The notes beneath the pieces are model-generated. The model saw only the letters and a program-made list of their open reading frames with translations, did no database searches and was not told where the DNA came from. From Apostichopus japonicus (lineage: Eukaryota > Echinodermata > Holothuroidea > Aspidochirotida > Stichopodidae), in assembly GCF_037975245.1 (NCBI RefSeq), contig NC_092583.1, positions 1,507,264 through 1,571,263 on the forward strand: a DNA stretch of 64,000 bases. Direction: 5' to 3'. Positions 38,301 through 50,300 of this stretch are shown in pieces. The translations under genes were made by a program, and so were the position numbers. Each line of letters begins with the position of its first letter. The stretch's first letter is position 1.

Positions 38301-41300
38301 GCAAGTTAAACGTCCGTTAGGTCTATTCAAAATTTCTTACAGGAAGCACTTACATGTAACTAATCCCATTGCAAAGAACTGTGTCCAATCATAGACCAAG
38401 TTATCATCAAAAAATGGGATTGAGGACGTGGCAGCACACTGTTCGTCTCGAAAATCATCAGGAGAATTTGAACAAGACTTTAGAGAACAAACATAGAAAA
38501 CATTTTTTCCATATTTTTCTGCCTTAAAATCATCTTTGCTCAAGACGTATACAATGATGGAACTGATTTGCGATAACATAAATTATATAAATCTTAAATA
38601 CTCCTTTGAACAAAATATAGTAAATGATGAAACGTTATTATCACAACAGGAGACATATCCCTTCTTCCAAGTCGTTTCAAATGAACATTCCCAGACAATA
38701 CATCAATCCGAACGTTTGATGTTCACGTGTTGCTGACTGTCAATTGACTTGTTGCAATTGGTTCTCTATTTGCCACAAGTAGGCAGTAAACACGAGGAAT
38801 ATATATGACTCTAATCTACAAAACTGAGTAATCGCTTACAACATGCAGTATAAAAACATAACATTAACGGGTGGGCACGAACGACAAATGTAGTACGTTA
38901 TTAGGAAACATTCCTCTTGTTGTAAATGTTAGCTTACCATTCCAGTAGAGCGAAAAACTTAACATGTCTTTTAACGCCCTATTCCGTCCAATTCACCTAT
39001 CTAAGTCCGAGCCCAGTCTCATTATGAAACCTTTGATGATATCAGTACAAAACTGATTACTCAAAGGCTCGAATCCATACCAGCTATCTAGTCGTCTTTG
39101 CACATTAAAATTGGAGTACAAGTTTTTGTTGGTTTTGACTTGAAAGGTTTCATTGTCTCCTGTTTGGTACGAAACATTTATTCATGCATATATGGATGGC
39201 CTCTCTATACTGACAAGTGGGCCTATTTGCTTGATGATTATATTGAAGTTAGCAGCAAAGAAACACATTCATCAGGACACTTGGAGTATGTGTGCATTCA
39301 CCCTGAACAAACACTGTAACACCGAAAATCATTCATTACATAATTTCACTTTTTGTCAAGGAACAGGTTAGCTTACAGCTAAATTACAAAGCCTGAACTC
39401 CACGCCTTCCCCAACACATGGAGCACCACCCCATATCGGGGCGGGGTTGTTGCAAACTCTTTGACGAATGGTCACTCCACCACTGCACGTTCTCGAGCAG
39501 GCTGTCTCTGTCCATGCAGACCAGCCACCGTTAACTGGAATCGGAACTGTATTCGCTAATACACAATCGCCAGCCAGGCATATCTAAAAGAACAAACGAA
39601 GGAACATTGTTCCACTTGGACTCAACATGGGCAGTAATCGAGTGGGTATAATCAATTTAAACGGTCACTAAGAAGTGATTGTAAACTTACCATGTTTGCA
39701 CCACATTGTGTGCCTTCGGCTATATTGAAAAACAAAGATGTGCACACATTTGGGTTTGAAGCAGGCCTGCATTTTAAATTTGAGCACTCCACCTATGGAA
39801 AGTGAGATAACATTTAGTGAAATTACCGTGTTGATGCCTTGCTTCGAATAAGCATACCAACTGTTTATGATATCATATCGTTTTAAGAATACATCCTTCC
39901 AACTAAAGCAATTAGATGCTTCCATTAACCAAACACATTCCAACCATTAGCTTCCAAACACTTGAAACAGATATGTTACCAAATAAAAAATATAAAAAAT
40001 CTGTGAGATTGGGTGCATGATTTAAGAAAAATAATGTCTATATAAAGTGCAGTAGGAAATGTTGTGAAACATTGGATTGATTTGAGAACGTGCCTTCAGC
40101 TTTTTATGGAGTGGTTGCAAATGCTTTACCTATCTAACTTTTGGCAGGACTTTACAGATCGAAGTACCTTGCCATAAAGTAGCTACATCCCAACTATCGA
40201 GATTGCAAAGGATCCAAAACACGGCGGCTCGAATCGTCGATAGGGCGAACAGGTTTACCCTATCACTCCTATACTGGAATAACTACACTGGTAACCAATA
40301 AGACTGCGTATTGACTATAAAATCCTCATTCTAGTTTTTCGTGCCATTAAAACTGGTACCCCAACCTACATTAATGTTCTCTTACATCAGCAAGCTAAAT
40401 GAAGACCAATTTGTTCGCATTATCAATTTCAACTACAGGTTCCAATGTCACGTACGAGATCTTTCGGTGACCGTAGCTTTCTAAATGCTGCACCACTTTA
40501 TGGAACTCCCTCCCTGTTAAAATCAGGTGTTTAGATTCTAATATTCAATTCAAGCGCTATCTTAAAACATTTCTTATCTCTCAACTCTATATTAGTTTTT
40601 GTACATTCAGCACCCGTAAAGCGCATTGAACAACTTTTGTTGGAGCCTGCGCTATATAAGACTAGTTATTGTTATTATAATTATTATTTTTTTCTACTAA
40701 TCCCCTTACATCTATCTCTTTGTGTTCACCTTGCTCATTAACCTGTCTGTTTTCTGTGCGAGTGTTTGTCCATTCTGTTACTGTTACTTGTCATTTAGCC
40801 TTTGAAGAAGATCCTGCTAGGATCGAAACGTCAGGCCAACCTACTTTTACACATTCTCCTACACACGCTCTCTAGTGGATAAGCACTTTGCTAACAGTTT
40901 TATTTTATTATTATTTTTATAAGGCAAATGATGTAGAAATATTTGGGTAACGTATTACATTATGGTTAATATCTCGCATGAGTAAGAACAATTTGGTACC
41001 GTTGTCGAGTCACCGATGTTAATCAGTGTATAATACTGCCTGTTATGATAATTGTTAATTGTGTTTATGTCATTAAGTTTACATTAGGTTCCTGCTGTAC
41101 ATAACATTTTATGGTAAAATGAACACATTACATTATATAACTAACAAAATAAATTGGGCAACTTGAAACCAAATAGTCGAAACCTTGACTAAAATATATA
41201 TTCATGATATATAAACAATATATCATTTTAATATGGTTTATTCAGGTACCGTCCCACACGGCACGGTGCCAGCGTCCATAAATGCACATTGCTGATTGAG

Positions 41301-44300
41301 TGAGTAGGTTTGTCCAGCTAGCTGGAGTGTTGGCAACGGATTAAAGCCGGTAGGAACATCGTCCATGCACGAGGATGGCGCGAAAGGCCGTTGCCACCTA
41401 TCAAAATGGAACGAGCACAAACTTATGAAAGTATATAACGTCACAAATGTGTAGTATGTTACCATATAGTCGCAAAAAATCGGGAAAGGTGGGGGGGGGG
41501 CGGGTGAGAGAAGGATGTGAGAGAAAAGGATGTGACAAAAATACAGTTAGATATCAAATATTTTGATTAGCAAGCACCACTTTGCGGTTTAACCTTCACT
41601 TTCTATATGACAAAATATGTAATTAGATAAAAGTTATACGTTATTTTAATGGACGAGAAGTATAGGTCATCTTATCTCCTCGGCAACTTTAAAATCGTAA
41701 TTCCTACAGCCAATGTAATGTTTTTGTACTGCAAACCTCGGTAAACTATATCCAATGCAACAAATTCACATTACTGTTGTCTAAGCGTAAATTAATCTAC
41801 ACTGACTTATTTGTAAAAACAGATTTGGTAGGTTTTTTGTAATTGAATTGCTGATATTCGAAGCATCTAGCACAACTTTGAAGATAGGAACATTCAGGGC
41901 TGTTCAAATGAAGATTTTTCGAGTGATTTAAGAGTTTAGACGCTCCCTCCACACACCCCCCTCCCCGAGAATCATTCACTATAGTGGGCAAATGGTTGAT
42001 TATGGTGTATCATAGAGTCAGCGAAAGACCTCGAAACTCATCATTTGAGCCATATGTACTTCATGAGAGAACTTCTGTTTTCCCTTACCTCCTCGACAGT
42101 TCTGGAGCGGTAGAACAGACCTTTCAAATATCCAATATGAAATGAGAACCACTTTCTTTGACCTTTGCCGACTCAGCAGCAACTGCTAACAACATTACAA
42201 TAACTTGATGATTAGTTAGCCGTTCTTTTCATGTGTGATACAATGTCAGGTATTTCACACAGGTTGTGTAAATAACCAAAGCATTTGATACCCAGCGATT
42301 CCGCACATTAACTAATAGATTCAACATAACCTTATACAATCGTCTGCTATGTTCTCGATGTTAGGACTCACCTCAGGAAACCGATGAGGTGATCTCGGCT
42401 GCAAGACGACCATTGGAAAGAATTCGGGCCGTTCGACAAGGAGGCACCCATGATAAATCCTGGTTGGCATCCTTCATCCTCGTCATGCAGAAGGGTTAAG
42501 CTGTAGAAAGATATCCTAAATGGTTGACCTACCGTATTCGTTAACGTACCTAACTACTGCAATATTGGATAGTGAATAAGAGCGTTGGTACATGTCAAAG
42601 TATACATATAATGAAAGATATGTTTTACCTATAAACCAAGTGACTTAACGTACCGTTCATGAATGCATATCACTTTGGCATTTTCAAAGAGCTAGAAAGG
42701 AACGGAGGGAAACAAACCTTCTCTTATTTGAAATCTTGTCACTGTGGTTATCATGGATTTATACATCATGGATTTATACAACGGATTAGATCAAGCCTAA
42801 GTTCTCTATTCGGTGGGTCTTCAGACGCGGAGTGCAAATGTCTGCAAAAAGTCTATTGTTGCTTCAGACTGCCTGGTGTTCATCCGAATGAGGAGCGCAT
42901 AAGTCCGAACCTGATCATTTTCTCAATCACCCCATTCATCACCATTGCTGCTCAACTATACAGTGAACAAAGCTGTTGCGAAACCATTCATTGAGAAACT
43001 AGATCAGAACCGATTTCGTAATCCAGAATTACCAAATCCGGGAAAGACTGCTGAACCACAATGCAAAGCAGAAATTTGAAAACGTATACCTTCTTTAAGG
43101 GTAAGGGGTAGGGTATTGGGAAAAGCTTGAGTAATTCTGTCATTACTACGTACGTGTGCCCAATTTCATGAGACAGAACGAAAGCACTTGCCAGTCCCAA
43201 GTCTTCAGTAACAGATACACCACTTTGATCCGTACATGTGCCTACACCACTAGCAAGGCCTACTGTAGCTGAATCGCCTGTGAATACAATGTCTTTCCTG
43301 TGAACATAGGGGAAGAGAGAAATGCTTTGTTATTAGGTCATCGACATTCGTGACAATTATGGAAGAAAGCAACGATTGTGGTGTCGGATAAAGGTAAAGA
43401 TCGTGGTGGTGGATAAAGGTAGAGATCGTGGTAGTGGATAAAGGTAGAGATCGTGATGGTGGATGAAGGTAGAGATCGTGATGGTGGATGAAGGTAGAGA
43501 TCGTGGTGGTGGATAAAGGTAGAGATCGTGTTGGTGGATAAAGGTAGATATCGTGGTGGTGGATAAAGGTAGAGATCGTGGTGGTGGATAAAGGTAGAGA
43601 TCGTGGTGGTGGATAAAGGTAGAGATCGTGGTAGTGGATAAAGGTAGATATCGTGGTGGTGGATAAAGGTAGAGATCGTGGTGGTGGATAAAGGTAGAGA
43701 TCGTGGTGGTGGATAAAGGTAGAGATCGTGGTGGTGGATACGGTAACAATCGAGGTAAAGGTAAGATTACTTACCCTGTCAGGATGACTATGTTATCCCA
43801 ATGGTCTGGGTCGGCATCGTCTTGATTATTAACAACGCGTGACCACTGTCGAAGGTTGTCTAGTGTACCTTCTGTGTTAGCACCAGGTTCAATAGTAAAA
43901 GATGCTCCAGAGATCTGATGAGTTAGTTAATAAGAAAAAAAAACGAATATGCAAAGGTACCTCGGCATACTTCATTGAGTATGAGGCGGTGGGACAGCTA
44001 GTAGGAAACGAAAACGGGAACCAATTCAGACCACCGGAAGACCGTTTTCACTACTTACTGTTCCGTACAATATGCCAAGCTATGATAACCCTAGAACATA
44101 TTTGCTATAGTACTTTCACAGTGCTTCATTATTCCTGGTGAATCATTCATGTTCTATTATGATACGTAGTTTGACGTTCTGTCTGATCAGTTGTGGATAA
44201 ATCTTCTCTCATCTAAGTCAGCAATACCGAGACAATTGGAGAACCTCGCCAAATTTCTATACAGCAGAAGTAACACGTGGTTTCCAAACTTTCCACAGTT

Positions 44301-47300
44301 CCCATTTTGTTCAACCGCAGTTCATCCTCTCTTCATATGATCCACCATTGACCACATGAACTCGTACTTTAACGACATCATATGTACGCCTACGAAATTG
44401 TGGTACCAAAAGCTGTCACAGTAGTGTTCACTCCTAAGTTACCTCTTTCAAGGCAAATTTATTCACACAGCTACAAAAAAACATACATCATTGCGCAAGA
44501 AGTGGGGCAAACGTACCGGCCGTAAAAGATTGAATATGGCTGGAGTAGTGCAAAAAACTCGAACCGCATGTGTGGGTCATGTGAATGGTGTGATTGTTTA
44601 GGCAAACCACAAGGTTATCGCAAAAACAGAATGAATTCTCTGTGTGTATTCCTCACAACAAAATCCCATTTTGATTAAGATCAAATATTGTTGTTTATAT
44701 GTAAGACACTTTCTAACATGTTTGAAAATGAAAAAAGGGTTATTTTTGTGTGTCAATGTACAGTAGGAACCTGTTCTAGTTTATGTGAACAGGGGCACTT
44801 TTCAGTTTTTTAATACTTTTACTTTTCAGAGTTTTAATGGAGGATGCGTCCTCCACTGTCACCCCCACAGCCCCCCCCCCCCTTCCACGCCCGGCCAGAT
44901 CCGACCTCCCCGTTGGTTACATAATCATAATCTTCTGTACTCGACGTACCTCGTAGAATATCAGCAGGTGTGAGCAATCAATAGAGCAAGTAATTATTAA
45001 TAATGGTCTGATTATGAAACTCACATAGAAAGTCCAGTTAATGAAATGTATTCTGCACTGTTTTTTTGGACCCCCCAAAAATGTTTCAAGCTTATATGAG
45101 AGAAAAATTCCTACACGTCACCTTTTCACATAGTGTGACATTTGTATTATATTAAGAACATGTTGAAGCGCAGAATGAACTGTATATATACTCGATTCTC
45201 CACATTTCAACGACCAGCCATTCTTTATATATATATTAATATTAATAACTTGAGTTTTAAAAGTTTTCCCTACCCCCTTCCCTTAATTCTCTCTTTTTCC
45301 CTCCACTGTTTATCTCCTACCTCTCCTCTTCCCCTGTTGGCTTCTTTCTTTCTTCTCTCCATCCCTTGTCCACTAATAACCCTTTTATCTTTGTATTCAC
45401 CATGCTCATTAACCTGTCTGTATTCTGTGCGTGATTTTGTCCCTTCTGTTACTGTTACTTGTTTAAATGACAAGACGATCCTGCTAGGATCAAAACGTCA
45501 GGCCAACTTACTCTTAGACATTCTCTTACAAGGCTCTCTAGTGGATAAGCAGTTTGCTAACAGTTTTATTTTATTTTGAGTTTTATAAGGTGACCTTGAA
45601 AATGCAGTATTGTTCATTGTTTTGAAACGAAAAAACTTATAACTTTGTTTAAAAGTGCGATCCTGTCAAATGTTTGACATGAAACTTACCGAATTTGTAT
45701 CTGAGGTCAAGACTATCATGCTAATGACGTAGAGCCGGATGCTCAACCCAAGACTGGCATCCGAGAACCGTCTGCTAGCCTTTTAGAAGAAAATGCATCA
45801 AATGTTAAGAAATAAAACAAAAACTACATTACAGAAGGGGGTTTATTCAACTTGTTTCGTTTCACTATTTTATTTCTTTTAGTTTATTTTTGTAAATGTC
45901 ACTATATTCCACAAAATTAACATTTTCGAAATTTTCAACAACAAAAAAAAAGGTACCCAAACTGTTTCGCACTTGCAGAAATTAAAAATGGCGATTAAAA
46001 CAGACATAAATGCTTAATACATTAATTGAATTGGTTGGTTGGTTGGTTACCGCGTTCAAAATGGTGGTTGCTAACAGTATATGGTCTGTATTGCTGGAGG
46101 CGTAGTCAACATCGAGTATTAAGTTGATCTCCAGATATTTAGGCGGAACAAAGCTGTCTGCAAGGTTAGCTGGGTTCATCAGAGGGAGGACCTGCTGGGG
46201 GAGATCGTCTGGGGGGTCTGGAGAAAGAAAAAAAACAGCAGCAGATATTGAGTTATCTGTCGTTAAACATTTTGAGCTGAATATAATTCGCCAGATTTAT
46301 TAACGAGTCCATAGATTCTACAAACTTCAATCAAAATTTGCAAGCCCCGCCCAACAGATCATGCGCCAATCAAATCTATCTGTTTTGTTTACGACCGTTA
46401 GGCCTTTCAATTTCACTTTCGTGGCTAGCCTGTATTAGGTTTCCTCTCTTGAATAATATCATTCTTTTGGTCTTACAGATGTAGCTTACCAAATTGTGTC
46501 ATTGCCTTCCATTGCAATGAATAAACAGATGTTTTCAGACGTTTCCTCCGTGGAATTGGGTAAAAAAAAGTGGACGGTACGAGTATATATAGGTTACATT
46601 TGTGTAATGAACATGTTGATATGGGCGGTCGCAGTGACTTTACGGTAAGTCTTTCGCGCCACAAGGCCAACAGAAAATAAATTTCTTTCTTTCGATTGCG
46701 ACAGCTTTTCTCAATTAAACCCACCTGCAGCTGGTTAGAGTGTATTTAGAATAAGAAAAATTGGATCTGCTTCGGAAGTTTCTGTTTACGAAATTCATTA
46801 GCAAACACGGATTGAGACTTTAATACATTAAAACATTCCTTCAATGCCTTCTCTCAAATAAAGGAAAACATGAAACCTGCATCTCTTTATGAAAAAGGGA
46901 AAAGTAATTATGAAGTCCCCCCCCCCCCCCTCCATTTTAATTCTAGCTGTAGACTGCAATTCAGTACTATCCACATTGACAGCAACTTTTGCAACGTACA
47001 GTGCTAATTAATTGTTTGGACCCTCTCCGGTATAGATCTAACGGCGTAACTTACCAATTATGTAACACTTTCGTGGAAGATCGTATATGTCACGTTTGTA
47101 TATTAAGTGCATCTCATGAGGACTTCTTTTGAAACGTCTTGCATATTCATGAGCATGTTCCTGATTCAATGGTGTAATGAAGACAGTACTACCATCTTCA
47201 CTGCTGAATATACCTCGCTTTGCAATAGAAAAAAAAAACCCAGTTTGGATAAAGAATTATGTTAACGGAGGCAAGAATTAATGCAATCTATATAGATACA

Positions 47301-50300
47301 CAATCTGATCGTAAGATCCTTTGACCATATATAGCCCGTCTACTTCTATAAGCCCTGGATCAACCAAACACGTTCAGATGTGCATTATTGCGTAGGAGGA
47401 ATCTGAATTATTTTTCCAGGGTAAAGATTCTCTGCGTCATCAGTTTGTTTCGTAATATCGTATAAGAGAATATCTTCTACAAACACCCACTGGTTGGGCC
47501 TCCTCCCCTCCTTTGACCATATATAGCCCTTCAACTAGTATAAGCCCCGGATCAACCAGACGCGTTCAGATGTGCATTATTACGTAGGAGGATTCTGAAT
47601 TATTATTCCAGGGTAAAGATTCTCTCCGTCATCAGTTTGTTTCGTAATATCGTATAAGAGAATATCTTCTACAAACAACCACTGGTTGGGAGAATCACAA
47701 ATATATTATACATAAAATATGGTTTTATATCGCATTATGCATAGAAGCAGTATCGTTCACTAGAAACCACTCAGATAATTAAAAATAAGATAACATAGAC
47801 CAAGATTGTTTAAAAATAAAATTCTCTTCCAAAACAATGTTTTCAATGCTGTTTAGTTACGGTGGCATACTCTTATTATAGTCTATATTCATCCGCCCGA
47901 TTGATCCCCTTCAGGAAAAGTGCCAAGAAGCAGCAGGAGAACATCTTTAATTGATACGTTATCAATCAGGATCTGCTTTTTATTGGCTTGCATGTTGAAG
48001 AGCACTAATGGAAGTACATGTGGTGCATAAATTGGGCCAATTGAGGCAATTTTAGACCACTTTAGGTCTCCCAGGAGCAGAGCACGATTTTTTTTTACTA
48101 CCGAGTAAAGAGGTTTATTTACAAGAGACGAAAACTTCAGACTCTGATAGCCCAAAAGAATATGGGCAGTCATGATACAGAAAAATTGATGGTGCCATAA
48201 AAGGCCAACTTGACGGCTATCCGGTGATGGGTAGCGTTTAGCTAGTGAGAACTTCTATCTAGACTTAGAGACCACATTACTTTTGTGATTTAGTGTGTAA
48301 GTCAATGGGGCCTTTAAATGGGCGTATGATACCTAACAGGTCATGTGGGTTCTTCTCCAGATATGCGGTCTAAACGTCACGTGACGTAACAGTTTTAGTA
48401 GGAGTCGGTGACGAAAGTTTGTTGGTATAGCAAACGATTAACGCTATGCTTTTGTTGGCTTTAAAATATCATTTGAATACGATATTTCAACTCAGTTATT
48501 AAAATTTTCATGTTGATATTGTGAAGTTGTTTATTTTTTTCATAAAGTTACCATTATTAAAATATATTTCAAATTCGAACATACTATTATCGACAAAATT
48601 CAAAATCATTCAAAAGATATCAAAACGAAATACGAAGAATAAACATTGACATTCCATGATATACGAATGCTTCCATGATCCTTGCGACTTGTTTATACCT
48701 ATTGCAAAAAAACCGCCTAACGAATATGCACTATGCATATTACAGTGCACTAATCTTTACAAACCCTTATAGTGCGGTGGTTTAGTTAGGCCTAAAACTC
48801 AGCAGGTTTGGGAAATTTGTCTATGTATTGACAATTTGAACATATCTGAACCTTCATATAACTAAACAACCATATATTCATATTGAGCATATATTGTCAA
48901 TACAAGGGCTTTGAAGTGTGACTTAAAAGTGCCATTTCTGCACTGAAATCCCTTTGTTGTCTATTGCCGTGCAAGATCTATAACTGTTAGTGTATATATC
49001 TAAGTACTGATGGGATATAGTTGTTTACATGAAATCTAAAAGTATAGGAAAATTACGGTTGGTAACAACGGAATGGTAACACGGAATGGTAACAATCATT
49101 TTCGTCTGTTTGTTACTAACACTGTAAAAGCACCCAAGCCGAAAAGGTGTGAGCTTATATTTGTTCCTAACGTGTAGCATATTATGCATTTATATGCTAG
49201 GGTGTTATAACGCTATTATAAGCAACTGTACAATTCGGTTCGGGTGGTAAAAGTTAACACTCTTTTCTTTTCTTTTCTTTTTCGTTTTGATGAGAAGCAC
49301 TTGTAAAAGTGGAACATTTTTGCGACTTTCTTTAGCACTTTATCTACAGTGTTTACTAATGGCTCTTATAAATTGCTCACTTTAAGTGTCAATGTACATT
49401 CCGTCCAGTAGATACTTTAGACTTAAGCCTATACCAAAGCCAATCCTTGCGGTGGTCACTTATACGTTCCATGCCCACGACAATACAAAATAACCAGAAC
49501 ACACCCGCGTGGAGTATATACTTACAATACGCTCATCGTAGATCGAGATAGCCACATCAGATGCATTGTGGGATACCACGTAACCATGGAAAAAGGAGTC
49601 CGAGTCTACAAGAAGTGGTTCTTTAACAATCGTACCATTCTCATAGACATGTTCAACTTCCAAGTCTGGAGAGAAGAATCTCGGAGCTTGAATCAAGTGC
49701 AGTTGGTAATCTTCTTCAAATGCTGTAAAGGTCAGGCGGGTAGCATGACTGTTGACCTTTGACCTTCGATGACGTTCATCGTGGATGACGTTCGGAGCAA
49801 AGACAGTGTAGTCTGTCCAAAAACATGAAAAGAAAGTGTCACCTTGTATATAAAAGAGACTGATATTATGGGTTCTGAATTTGAGTTAAACGGTGCCATT
49901 GGCGGCAATAGCCAACTCCTTTCGTTGGGTTATCCTTCTCATCAACACATTCCTGATGTAATGCATCGTCAATCAATTTAATTTTAACCTTTATTTAATT
50001 GAATGTACTTTGTGAATAAGGAGAGCTTACCTGTTACCTCGCTTGGATCTTTCACGTAGTGCTTCAGGTCATCTTCAGTCAGGTAAGGCTATAGAAAGTA
50101 AGTCAATTTCAAAATTCAGAAAGGTCCTTGTCCTTTCTATCACTTAGCCTAACAGAAATGTTATGATAATGAATGCTAATTCTTCGCATACTTTAAATCA
50201 TCGAATTGATAAGAAATTGAAAATTGTAGCAATCAATTTTCATTTTGATCGAGGCGTTGTTATATATATATATATATACAAAAACTTTGTTGATGGTATA

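Noticed and set aside
43375-43745. Regularly repeated array considered as a CRISPR
   Set aside because: Units are directly adjacent without unique spacers, and the DNA is clearly animal.
43357-43749. His/Tyr/Pro-rich 130-codon minus-strand frame
   Set aside because: Product of the 25-bp minisatellite, which cycles through all frames; it lies in an intron.
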